Made by a program: the position numbers and the translations under genes. Shown piece after piece: positions 7,228-15,240 of a stretch of DNA of 64,000 nt (its first letter is position 1; each line of letters begins with the position of its first letter). Source of the DNA: Variovorax sp. EL159. Its GTDB lineage: Bacteria > Pseudomonadota > Gammaproteobacteria > Burkholderiales > Burkholderiaceae_C. Below the pieces are notes generated by a model. That model worked only from the letters and a program-made list of their open reading frames with translations. It was not told the DNA's origin and ran no database searches. Location: the NCBI RefSeq assembly GCF_900100965.1, contig NZ_FMUJ01000011.1:88280-152279 (forward strand), given 5' to 3'.

Positions 7228-8943
7228 TTAACTCAACTGCGTCCGGTCAGTGAAAGGCTCTGCAGGCAATAGCGCGACCAATGTCTCCAAGGTATCCGCC
7301 TCATCCACCGGCTTGTCCTCCCGCCACCGCAGCATGCGCGGAAAGCGCACCGCGATGCCGCTCTTGTGCCGCGTGCTGCGCGCGATGCCTTCGAAACCCA
7401 GCTCGAACACCAGCGTCGGTTTCACGCTTTTCACCGGCCCGAAGCTCTCGATGGTGGTCTTGCGGATGATTGCGTCCACGCGTGCCATCTCGGAATCGGT
7501 CAGGCCCGAGTAGGCCTTGGCGAAGGGCACGAGCTTGCGGTCTTCCTGTCCGGGCGGGCCGTCCCACACGGCGAAGGTGTAGTCGCTGAAAAGGCTCGCC
7601 CTGCGGCCATGGCCGCGCTGGGCGTAGATCAGCACCGCGTCGATGCTCAGCGGATCGATCTTCCACTTCCACCACACGCCCACGTCCTTGGTGCGGCCCA
7701 CGCCGTACTGCGCGTCGCGGCGCTTGAGCATCATCCCTTCGACGCCCATGGTGCGCGCGGCTTCGCGCTGGCGTGCGAGGTCGGCCCAGTCGACACCGGT
7801 GAGCATCGGGCTCGGCAACAGCGAAGGGTGCCGCATGCGCGCGACCAGTTCATCGAGCAGCACGCGCCGCTGCGACTGCGGTTGCATGCGCAAGTCGCGC
7901 CCTTCCCATTCGAGGATGTCGTAGGCCAGCAGCACCACCGGAATGTCGCGCAGCAATTTGGCACCGAGCGTCTTGCGGCCGATGCGCTTCTGCAGCTCGG
8001 CGAAGGGCTGCACCTTGCCTTCGCTTGCATTCTCCGGCGAGTTCTCGTCGCTGCGCCACACGACGATCTCGCCGTCGAGCACCGTGCCATCGGGCAGCGC
8101 CTCGCCGAGCACGGCGAGTTCGGGGAAGCGCTCGGTCACCAGTTCTTCGCCACGCGACCACACCCACACGACACCCGCGCGCTTGACCAGTTGCGCGCGA
8201 ATGCCGTCCCATTTCCACTCGACGATCCAGTCGGCCGGCGGCCCCAGCACCGCATCGAACTGTTCGAGCGGAATGTTGAAGGGGTGCGCGAGAAAGAACG
8301 GATAGGGCTGCCCGCTGGTCTTCTGCACCTGCTCGGCGCCCGACTCCGGCGCGATGAGCGCGCTGTAGTCATCGGGCCGCGGCCGCGCACCGATGTGCGT
8401 GTAGCCCATGAGCCGTTGCGCGACACGCTTGGCGTCGACGCCGCCGACGGCCGCGAGCGCCTGCGTCACCTGCAGCTTCGACACGCCCACACGGAACGCG
8501 CCGGTGATGAGCTTGAAGTACACCAGCCGCTCTTCGGCTGCGAGCTGTTGCCATTGCACGCGCAGCCGTTCGGCGAGCAGGTCGGGCGATGTCTTCGCGG
8601 CATCGCGCAGGGGCAGCAGATGCTGCTCGACCCAACCGGCAAGCCCGAGATCGTGCGTTTCACTCGGCGGGGGCAACAGCAATGCGATGGTCTCGGCAAG
8701 GTCGCCCACAGCGTCGTAGCTTTCGTCGAACAGCCACTCGGGCAGGCCCGCCGCTTCTTGCGCGAGCAGGCGCAGCAGCTTGGTGGGCACGAGCTGGCGC
8801 GGCTTGCCACCGGCCAGGAAATAGACGGCCCACGCGGCATCGGCCGGCGTGGCTTCGCGCAGGTAGCGCTGCAGCGCCGCCTGCTTGGCAAGGCTCGACG
8901 TGCTCGCGTCGAGATCGCGATAAAGCGCGGCGAAGTCCTTCAC
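7228..8943 (-). CDS. ATP-dependent DNA ligase of the repair cassette
   Basis: 571 residues. An N-terminal helical DNA-binding domain is followed by the nucleotidyltransferase domain with motif I KWDGIR (catalytic K244). Later motifs include LDGEIVVW, YDILEWEGRD, EGMMLKRRDAQY and WWKWKID, then an OB-fold with FELGFEGI. This is the bacterial ATP-dependent ligase type that co-occurs with Lhr-core, PdeM and the beta-CASP exonuclease. It starts with GTG and its first bases overlap the exonuclease stop (GTGA), so translation is coupled. It seals 5'-phosphate nicks through lysyl-AMP. The 3' end abuts the AT-rich insert but appears intact. Confidence 0.95.
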   Translation of the reverse strand: MKDFAALYRDLDASTSSLAKQAALQRYLREATPADAAWAVYFLAGGKPRQLVPTKLLRLLAQEAAGLPEWLFDESYDAVGDLAETIALLLPPPSETHDLGLAGWVEQHLLPLRDAAKTSPDLLAERLRVQWQQLAAEERLVYFKLITGAFRVGVSKLQVTQALAAVGGVDAKRVAQRLMGYTHIGARPRPDDYSALIAPESGAEQVQKTSGQPYPFFLAHPFNIPLEQFDAVLGPPADWIVEWKWDGIRAQLVKRAGVVWVWSRGEELVTERFPELAVLGEALPDGTVLDGEIVVWRSDENSPENASEGKVQPFAELQKRIGRKTLGAKLLRDIPVVLLAYDILEWEGRDLRMQPQSQRRVLLDELVARMRHPSLLPSPMLTGVDWADLARQREAARTMGVEGMMLKRRDAQYGVGRTKDVGVWWKWKIDPLSIDAVLIYAQRGHGRRASLFSDYTFAVWDGPPGQEDRKLVPFAKAYSGLTDSEMARVDAIIRKTTIESFGPVKSVKPTLVFELGFEGIARSTRHKSGIAVRFPRMLRWREDKPVDEADTLETLVALLPAEPFTDRTQLS

Positions 8944-10052
8944 GTGTTCGCTCCGTCCCCCTCCGGGGGAAGGCTGGGATGGGGGCTCTCGGCATCTCCA
9001 TCGAGGGCCGCTGGCCCCCTCCCCAACCCTCCGGGGGCGGGAGTTTCCTGATCGTCTTCATCGCCGTACTCGGTCTTGAAGCCCCGCGCATCGAGCCCGT
9101 TCTCAGTGAGCCATCGCACCATCACCTGCACGCTGCCATGCGTGACGAACACGCGCTCCGCACCGGTGCCCGCAATGGCTTGCTGGAGGCCGGGCCAGTC
9201 GGCATGGTCGGACATCACGAAGCCGCGGTCCACGCCGCGTCGGCGGCGCGTACCGCGCAGTTGCATCCAGCCGCTTGCGAAGGCATCGGCGTAGTTGCCG
9301 AAGCGCTTCATCCACGGCGTGCCCTGCGCAGAAGGCGGTGCGAGCACCAGCGCGCGCTTGAGCAGCGCCGCATCGACACCCGGATCGGTCACCCGCAAGG
9401 TCTCGGGCAATGCCACGCCGGCCGCGCGGTAGACCGCATTGAGCGGCTCCACGGCGCCATGCACGACGATGGGCCCGATGCTGGCGTCCACGCCATGCAG
9501 GATGCGCTGCGCCTTGCCGAAGGCATAGCAGAACAGCACCGACGCACGGCCCGCCTCCGCGTTCGCGCGCCACCAGCCATCGATCTCGGCGAACAGCACG
9601 GCCTGCGTGGGCCAGCGGTAGATCGGCAGACCGAAGGTCGACTCGGTGATGAAGGTGTCGCAAGGCACGGGCTCGAAGGGCGTGCAGGTGCCGTCGGGTT
9701 CGGTCTTGTAGTCGCCCGAGGCCACCCATACACGGCCGCCGTGTTCGAGCCGCACCTGCGCCGAGCCCAGCACATGGCCCGCCGGATGCAGCGACACGCG
9801 CACGCCGTGGTGCTCGATGGCTTCGCCGTAAGGCAGTGTCTGCAGGTTGATGTCGGCACCGAGCCGCGTGCGCAAGGTGCCGGCGCTGTCGGTATGGGCC
9901 AGGTAGTGTGCGTGGCCGATGCGGGCATGGTCCGAATGCGCATGCGTAATGACGGCGCGCGCCACCGGCCGCCACGGGTCGATATAGAAATCGCCGGGCG
10001 GGCAATACAGGCCCTCGGGCCGTGCAATGACGAGGTCTTCCTTGGCGGACAT
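8940..10052 (-). CDS. Ligase-associated exonuclease (metallo-beta-lactamase/beta-CASP fold)
   Basis: 370 residues from the ATG at 10052. The metallo-beta-lactamase motif HAHSDH is at 37-42 (H37, H39, D41, H42), followed by PAGHVLGSAQV, then ASGDYK and the beta-CASP part with TFGLPIYRWP and VMSDHADW. The family acts with Lhr, PdeM and the ligase in DNA repair. The GTGA overlap couples it to the ligase, with the exonuclease first in the operon. Its last 30-35 residues (Gly/Pro/Asp rich) are encoded by a copy of the two-hairpin repeat and are probably not part of the fold. Confidence 0.92.
   Translation of the reverse strand: MSAKEDLVIARPEGLYCPPGDFYIDPWRPVARAVITHAHSDHARIGHAHYLAHTDSAGTLRTRLGADINLQTLPYGEAIEHHGVRVSLHPAGHVLGSAQVRLEHGGRVWVASGDYKTEPDGTCTPFEPVPCDTFITESTFGLPIYRWPTQAVLFAEIDGWWRANAEAGRASVLFCYAFGKAQRILHGVDASIGPIVVHGAVEPLNAVYRAAGVALPETLRVTDPGVDAALLKRALVLAPPSAQGTPWMKRFGNYADAFASGWMQLRGTRRRRGVDRGFVMSDHADWPGLQQAIAGTGAERVFVTHGSVQVMVRWLTENGLDARGFKTEYGDEDDQETPAPGGLGRGPAALDGDAESPHPSLPPEGDGANT
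8950..9052. repeat. Two-hairpin GC-rich repeat, copy B, inside coding sequence
   Basis: The same layout as copies A and D: CCCCCTCCGGGGGA then GGGATGGGGGC, a spacer of about 26 bases, then GCCCCCTCCCCAACCCTCC then GGGGGCGGG. It lies inside the 3' end of the exonuclease gene, in frame and without a stop until the ligase start. Confidence 0.7.
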
Positions 10053-10162
10053 GGCACGCCATCGTAGGCGGTGCCGTCCTTTCTCGCCGCCGAACGCCGG
10101 CCGCAAAGCGCTGTGGGCCGGCGCCTACCTGTGCCTAACCGCAACGGCCTGCGCGGGCTTGC

Positions 10163-10693
10163 TTACTTCTTGCGGGCCGCCATGGCGTCGAGCATGTTCA
10201 TCTTGGTGCCGTTGGGCATCACCATGTCGCCGGGCCGCTGGTCGGCCTTGCAGGGGCCGATCCATTTCGCTTCCATGGTGGTGTTGCTTTCCGAGCGGCC
10301 CATCAGCGGCGGGTTGTAGCTGGCCTTGCGGTCCATGCGGTAGGCGGAATTGAAGTCGCCGCTGATCACGGTGTGCGTGGTGGCGGTGGTGGTGCCGATC
10401 TTGCAGACCGAATCGATGGTGATCTGGTTGCCGCTCTGGGCGCGCACGTCTTGCGAGCAGGCGTCCTTGCCGAGCGCTTGCGCCATGCCCTGGCCGCGCT
10501 CCTGCATGGCCTTGTCGCTGGCCGCATCGATGCACTGCTGCATGGTGGCGGCAGGGGTCTTGCCGCTGGCATCGCCCGAATGGATCTCCCACAGGCCGGG
10601 CTTGCGGGCGGGCATGTCGAGCGCGAACGCGGGGCCTGCAAGGGCACCACCGATGGCGGCGCACAACGCGAGGGCAGGCAAACGAATCTTCAT
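10163..10693 (-). CDS. Periplasmic DUF3617 family protein
   Basis: 176 residues. A signal peptide ends near AFALDMPA (about 25-30). DUF3617 features follow: RKPGLWEIHS, a Cys-containing stretch MQQCIDAASD, then CSQDVRAQSG, VCKIGTTTAT and CKADQRPGDM. The conserved cysteines suggest disulfides in the periplasm. The start at 10693 gives a clean signal peptide; the frame is open further upstream. Function unknown; members are common as single secreted proteins in Burkholderiales. A 110-base gap separates it from the exonuclease start. Confidence 0.85.
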   Translation of the reverse strand: MKIRLPALALCAAIGGALAGPAFALDMPARKPGLWEIHSGDASGKTPAATMQQCIDAASDKAMQERGQGMAQALGKDACSQDVRAQSGNQITIDSVCKIGTTTATTHTVISGDFNSAYRMDRKASYNPPLMGRSESNTTMEAKWIGPCKADQRPGDMVMPNGTKMNMLDAMAARKK

Positions 10694-10772
10694 GGTGGAC
10701 TCTCCCCATCGGGATGGCTGCGAAGCCGGCTTTGTACAGGGCTTGCCGCAGCGGCGGAATATCGCGATCGGC

Positions 10773-11474
10773 CTACGCCGCCTGGCCCGCATGCGAGCGC
10801 GTGGCCGCGCCCTGCCGCGATGTAATACCGAGTGCCACACCCAGCGCCAGTCCACCGAGCACGTCGATCAGCACATGCTGGCGAACGGCCATCGTCGAAT
10901 ACACGATGCCCACGGCCCACGCAGCATTGAACAGGTGCAGCCATGCCGGCGCGCCGACGTCGCGCAGCTGCCGCGCCAGCGCGATGCAGGTGAACACCGC
11001 GAACGACACGTGCAGCGACGGAAAGGCATTGCCGGCCGCGTCGACGGTCTTGAGGAAGTGCAGCGAGCTGCCCGGCGTGGTGTCGATGACGAAGTTCGGG
11101 ATCGCCGTGGGCATGAACCAGAACACGGCCAGCGCAAAGACCGTCATCGCCGCGCAGCCGAACGAAAAGCCCAGCAGCTCGCGCATGTTCTTTGCCAGCA
11201 GCACGGGCAACGCGATGTAGCCCCAGAGCGAGAGGTAGACCGGCAATGCCGCCGGCCAGAACGCGATCAGCCGGTCGAAGCCCGTGAGCGGCAACACCCA
11301 GGCCTGGCCCGCGCTCTTCATGATCCAGAAGTACAGCGGAAAGAAACCGAGCGTGGAGACGGTGTAGCCGGCCAGCTTCAGCGGAAACAGCGTGATGCAG
11401 CGCAGCCACAGGGCCCGCAGCCACCGCGCCGAGGAAGGAGAAGAAAAAGGCCCGCTGGAAGAAGGAAGGGTCAT
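10773..11474 (-). CDS. PAP2 family membrane phosphatase
   Basis: 233 residues with about five or six hydrophobic segments. The C-terminal half carries PAP2 motifs: FPSLHVSFAVF (the PSLH block) and RQHVLIDVLGG (the His...Asp block). The first PAP2 motif (KxxxxxxRP) is not clear, so the enzyme may belong to the inositolphosphotransferase-like branch. Probable role: lipid phosphate or phospholipid head-group hydrolysis at the inner membrane. It is followed by the DUF3617 gene on the same strand after about 80 bases. Confidence 0.82.
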   Translation of the reverse strand: MTLPSSSGPFSSPSSARWLRALWLRCITLFPLKLAGYTVSTLGFFPLYFWIMKSAGQAWVLPLTGFDRLIAFWPAALPVYLSLWGYIALPVLLAKNMRELLGFSFGCAAMTVFALAVFWFMPTAIPNFVIDTTPGSSLHFLKTVDAAGNAFPSLHVSFAVFTCIALARQLRDVGAPAWLHLFNAAWAVGIVYSTMAVRQHVLIDVLGGLALGVALGITSRQGAATRSHAGQAA

Positions 11475-11523
11475 GGATGCCTGCAGTCATGCGAAGCAGC
11501 CTCGCGGGTGCGAGGCCGGCGCG

Positions 11524-12687
11524 CTACCAGGGCGTCCACTTTAATTCGCTTTTCGACGAGGCCACCGTGCGCTCGATGAAGCGCACGCCGCGCGCGCCGT
11601 CTTCCACGCGCGGATAGTCGGCCGCCAACGGATCGGCCGCATGGCCCGCCAGCCGCGCGCGGATGTCGGCCGCCACGCCCGCATAGACATTCGCAAAAGC
11701 CTCGATGAAACCCTCGGGATGGCCGGCAGGCAGGCGGCTGGCGCGTTGCGCGGCTTCGCACAGCCAGGGCGCGCCGCGCGTCAGGATGCGCTTGGGCCCG
11801 TCGTGCGGCAGGTGCACCAGCTGGCTCGGCTGCTCCTGGTGCCATTCGAGCGTGCCCAGCGTGCCCGAGATGCGCAGGCGCAGGTCGTTCTCCAGGCCCG
11901 TGCTGATCTGCGAGGCGACCAGCACGCCGCGTGCGCCGCCCTTGAAGCGCAGCAGCAGGCTGCCGTCGTCGTCGAGCATGCGGCCGGGCACGAGCGAGCT
12001 GAGGTCGGCGCACAGGCTTTCGATCTGCAGGCCGGTGACGCTGGCCACGAGGTTCTCGGCATGCGAGCCGATGTCGCCGATGGCGCCGGCCGCGCCGCTG
12101 CGCGCGGGGTCGGTGCGCCAGTCGGCCTGCTTGTTGGTGCCACCTTCGACATGGCTGGCGAGCCACCCCTGGTTGTATTCGACGACGACCTTGCGGACCT
12201 CGCCGATCTGGCCCGAGCGCACCATCTCGCGCGCCTGCCGCACCATCGGGTAGCCGGTGTAGTTGTAGGTGACGCCGAACACCGTGCCCTGCTTCGCCAC
12301 GGTGGCGACCAGCGCATCGGCCTGCTCGTGCGTGTGCACCAGCGGCTTGTCGCACACCACGTGGAAGCCCGCTTCGGCAAAGGCCTGCGCCACCGGAAAG
12401 TGCACATGGTTGGGCGTGACGATCGAGACGAAGTCGATGCGTTCGCCGGCGGGGCGCTTGAGTTCGTCGGCCAGCAGCGAGGGCCAGTCCGCGTGGTTGC
12501 GGTCGTCGGCAAGACCCAGGTCGCGGCCCGAGGCGCGCGCCTTCTCGGGGCTCGACGACAGCGCGCCGGCCACGAGTTCGATTTGGCCGTCGAGTGCCAT
12601 GGCCTTGCGGTGCACGGCGCCGATAAAGGCATCGCGGCCACCGCCGACCATGGCGTAGCGCAGCTTGCGAAGAGGTGTGTCGGTCAT
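11524..12687 (-). CDS. Gfo/Idh/MocA family oxidoreductase
   Basis: 387 residues. An N-terminal NAD(P)-binding Rossmann domain starts YAMVGGGRDAFIGAVHRKAM (about 11-30), with the later motif CDKPLVHT (the EKP-like block, here DKP). A C-terminal alpha/beta domain carries GDIGSHAENLV. The family oxidises or isomerises sugars and inositols with NAD(P). Its ATG overlaps the VOC gene stop by one base (TGATG), so the two are translated together. Position after a sugar ABC operon suggests catabolism of the imported compound, but no substrate can be named. Confidence 0.9.
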   Translation of the reverse strand: MTDTPLRKLRYAMVGGGRDAFIGAVHRKAMALDGQIELVAGALSSSPEKARASGRDLGLADDRNHADWPSLLADELKRPAGERIDFVSIVTPNHVHFPVAQAFAEAGFHVVCDKPLVHTHEQADALVATVAKQGTVFGVTYNYTGYPMVRQAREMVRSGQIGEVRKVVVEYNQGWLASHVEGGTNKQADWRTDPARSGAAGAIGDIGSHAENLVASVTGLQIESLCADLSSLVPGRMLDDDGSLLLRFKGGARGVLVASQISTGLENDLRLRISGTLGTLEWHQEQPSQLVHLPHDGPKRILTRGAPWLCEAAQRASRLPAGHPEGFIEAFANVYAGVAADIRARLAGHAADPLAADYPRVEDGARGVRFIERTVASSKSELKWTPW

Positions 12688-13121
12688 CAATGTGCGGCCG
12701 CTGCGAACGGGTCGTAGCTGCCGAAGCTCCAGACGTTGCCCTCGGGGTCGCGGGCATCGTAGCCACGGCCCGGGTAGCCGTCGTTGTCCTTGGGGTCGGT
12801 GAGTATTTCCGCGCCTGCCGCACGGGCCCGCGCGCAGTGCGCGTCGGGGTCGTCGATGACGGCGCAGACGCACATGGTGATGCAGCCCGCATCGGCGGCC
12901 GTCTTCCAGCGGTACTTGTCCGTCACGGGGCCAGGGCGGTCGGAACCGAGCATGACCATCTGGCCGTTCATCACCAGTTCCGCGTGGTGAATGACCGAGG
13001 GATCGCTCTCGTCGGCATACACGGCCTTGCGCTCGAAGCCGAAGGCCTTGCAGAGGAATTCGATGGCGGCCGGCGCATTTTTGTAGCGCAGGCAGGGAAT
13101 CAACGCGTGGTGCACAGGCAT
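12687..13121 (-). CDS. VOC/glyoxalase-like protein (PhnB-type)
   Basis: 144 residues with the paired beta-alpha-beta-beta-beta modules of the vicinal oxygen chelate fold: PVHHALIPCLRYKNAPAAIE, HHAELVMNGQMVMLGSDR, then GAEILTDPKDNDGYPGRGY and RDPEGNVWSFGSYDP. The latter two blocks are typical of the PhnB-like group. It starts about 66 bases after the ABC substrate-binding gene stop and runs directly into the Gfo/Idh/MocA gene. The substrate is unknown; a metal-dependent lyase or dioxygenase-type role is possible. Confidence 0.88.
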   Translation of the reverse strand: MPVHHALIPCLRYKNAPAAIEFLCKAFGFERKAVYADESDPSVIHHAELVMNGQMVMLGSDRPGPVTDKYRWKTAADAGCITMCVCAVIDDPDAHCARARAAGAEILTDPKDNDGYPGRGYDARDPEGNVWSFGSYDPFAAAAH

Positions 13122-13150
13122 TTCAATCTACTCGGGTGTTCCTGGTAACT

Positions 13151-13178
13151 GCTCCCTCTCCCCAGGGGGAGAGGGAGC
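13151..13178. other. Perfect 13-bp intergenic hairpin
   Basis: GCTCCCTCTCCCC and its exact complement flank a 2-base centre. It lies just after the ABC substrate-binding gene (minus strand) and before the VOC gene. No T-run follows, so it may protect the upstream mRNA 3' end or act as a partial terminator. Its sequence resembles one arm of the two-hairpin repeat. Confidence 0.6.
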
Positions 13179-13187
13179 AACACGCCC

Positions 13188-14150
13188 TCAGAACGGCGAG
13201 TTGGGGTGGTAGAAGTCTTTCGCGTTTTCCTTGGTGATGAGCACCGAGGGAATGATCGTCGTCGCCGGCAGCTTCTCGCCCTTCAGGCGCGCTTCGGCCG
13301 TGAGCTTGATCGCGTCGTAGATGAACTTGGGCGAGTAGCTCACGTCGGCACCGATGCGCGGGTCCTTGCCGTCCATGATGGTCTTGACCATGTCCTTCGC
13401 GCCCGCACCGCCGAACACGATCTTGATGTCGTCGCGCTTGGCCTGCGCGATGGCCTTGAGCACGCCCACGGCCATGTCGTCGTCGGCGGCCCAGATGGCA
13501 TCGATCTGCTTGAAGCGCGTGAGGTAGTCCTGCGTGACCTTGAAGGCGTCGTCGCGGTTCCAGTTGGCGTACTTGGCATCGAGCAGCTTGATGTCGGGGC
13601 TGCCCTTGAGCACCGCGTTGAAGGCGTCCATGCGCTCGTTGTCCAGCGTGGTGGCAATGCCGCGCAGCGCCACCACGTTGCCCTTGCCGCCCAGCGTCTT
13701 CACGATGTATTCGGCGGGGATCTTGCCGAAGGCGGTGTTGTCGCCGGCCACGTAGGCGTCTTGCGCGCTGGTGTCGGTCAGGCCGCGGTCGACCACGGTG
13801 ACGTACGCACCCTTGGCCTTGACCTGTGCGACCGGCTTGGTCAGCGCGGCAGATTCAAACGGGAACACGACCAGCGCATTGATCTTGGTGACCGTCGAGA
13901 GGTCTTGCAACTGGTTGGCCTGCTCGGGCGCGTTGGCTGCCGTCTTGATCGTGATCTTCAGGTCCTTGTGTTCCTTCTCCAGGTCTTTCTTCGCCTGGTT
14001 GGCCCAGTAGTTGATGCCGCCCATGAAGCTGTGCGTGGCCGCGGGAATCGAAACGCCGAGGTTGACCTTGTCCGCGGCAAGCGCCGGCAGGCTGGCGAAC
14101 GCTGCGGCGGCAACGGCCGTGAGTGCGATACGACGTGTGAAGCTTGTCAT
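13188..14150 (-). CDS. Sugar ABC transporter substrate-binding protein (ribose-type)
   Basis: 320 residues. A signal peptide ends around SLPALAADK (about 25), then a periplasmic-binding-protein-like I fold (VNLGVSIPAATHSFMGGINY, then VFPFESAALTKPV, then IDAIWAADDDMAVGVLKAI). It resembles RbsB/YtfQ-type proteins of the CUT2 class. The ATG at 14150 is preceded by AAGGAG. It is the last of four linked genes (regulator, ATPase, permease, binding protein). The ligand is probably a pentose, hexose or sugar alcohol; not identifiable by eye. Confidence 0.93.
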   Translation of the reverse strand: MTSFTRRIALTAVAAAAFASLPALAADKVNLGVSIPAATHSFMGGINYWANQAKKDLEKEHKDLKITIKTAANAPEQANQLQDLSTVTKINALVVFPFESAALTKPVAQVKAKGAYVTVVDRGLTDTSAQDAYVAGDNTAFGKIPAEYIVKTLGGKGNVVALRGIATTLDNERMDAFNAVLKGSPDIKLLDAKYANWNRDDAFKVTQDYLTRFKQIDAIWAADDDMAVGVLKAIAQAKRDDIKIVFGGAGAKDMVKTIMDGKDPRIGADVSYSPKFIYDAIKLTAEARLKGEKLPATTIIPSVLITKENAKDFYHPNSPF

Positions 14151-14205
14151 GCTGGATGTCTCCTTGTGGTTGATGGAACGAACGAACGTACGAGCGGGAA
14201 AAACT

Positions 14206-15240
14206 CTATCGGCGTCCACGCTGGAGGAACGCGACGATGATGATCACGAAGCCTTGCACCGCGGCGTTCAGGTACACGCTGATGATGCTGGTGAGGTTCA
14301 GGATGTTGCTGATGACCGAAAGCAGGATCGCGCCCACCACCGTGCCGGTGATGCTGCCCGCGCCGCCCTTGAGTGCGGTGCCGCCGACGATCACCGCCGC
14401 GATGGCTTCCAGCTCCCACAGCAGGCCGGTGGTCGGCGATGCGGAGCCCAGGCGCGGCACGTACAGCAGCGTCGCGATGCCCACGCACACGCCGAGCAGC
14501 ACGTAGGTCATGATCTTCACGCGGTCGACGTCCACCGCCGCATAGCGCGCCACCTGCTCGTTCGAGCCGATGGCCTGCACATAGCGCCCGTAGGCCGTGC
14601 GGTTCAAGATGACGCCGCCGATGATCGCGACGATCACGAACACCCACACCGGCACGGGAATGCCCGCAAGGCTTGCGTAGTACACCGGTGCATAGAGGTC
14701 CGACAGGTCGTTGTCGAGCGTGAGCGCGCCGCCGTCGGCAAAGTACGTGAGGTACGCGCGAAAGATGCCGAGCGTGCCCAGCGTCACGATGAAGGGCTCG
14801 ATGCGGCCCTTGGTAATGAGCAGGCCATGCGCCAGCCCGAACACCGCGCCGAGCACGATGGCCAGCACCGCGCCCATCACCACCGCCAGCAGCGGCGAGC
14901 CCGAAGCGGGGCCGGCCCAGTTGATGAACATGATGACGCTGCCTGCGATGAGCGCGGCCATCGAGCCCACCGACAGGTCGATGCCGCCAGAGATGATCAC
15001 AAAGCACATGCCCACCGCGATGATGCCGATGAAGGCGGTGCGCGTGAGCACGTTCATCGCGTTGTCGAGCGTGGCGAAGTCGCTGTTGAGCAGCGTGCCC
15101 GCGATGCACAGCAGCACGAGGCCGATGACCGGGCCGAGGCCATGCAGGCGCTCGGTCCAGCGCGGCCCCGCCTCGCTGCGGTGCTGCTGCTGTTGCGCGG
15201 CTTCAGGCGGCGGCGTGGGTGTCTGCTGTTCCGGTGGCAT
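14206..15240 (-). CDS. Sugar ABC transporter permease (RbsC-type)
   Basis: About 344 residues from the ATG at 15240, chosen for GAGGAG upstream; the frame continues 12 codons to 15276. A Gln/Pro-rich cytoplasmic N terminus is followed by about ten membrane segments, with the CUT2 signature GGIDLSVGSMAALIAGSV, then GRIEPFIVTLGT and IVGGTALKGGAGSITGT. It overlaps the end of the ATPase gene by about 38 bases. It forms the membrane channel of the importer. Confidence 0.93.
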   Translation of the reverse strand: MPPEQQTPTPPPEAAQQQQHRSEAGPRWTERLHGLGPVIGLVLLCIAGTLLNSDFATLDNAMNVLTRTAFIGIIAVGMCFVIISGGIDLSVGSMAALIAGSVIMFINWAGPASGSPLLAVVMGAVLAIVLGAVFGLAHGLLITKGRIEPFIVTLGTLGIFRAYLTYFADGGALTLDNDLSDLYAPVYYASLAGIPVPVWVFVIVAIIGGVILNRTAYGRYVQAIGSNEQVARYAAVDVDRVKIMTYVLLGVCVGIATLLYVPRLGSASPTTGLLWELEAIAAVIVGGTALKGGAGSITGTVVGAILLSVISNILNLTSIISVYLNAAVQGFVIIIVAFLQRGRR

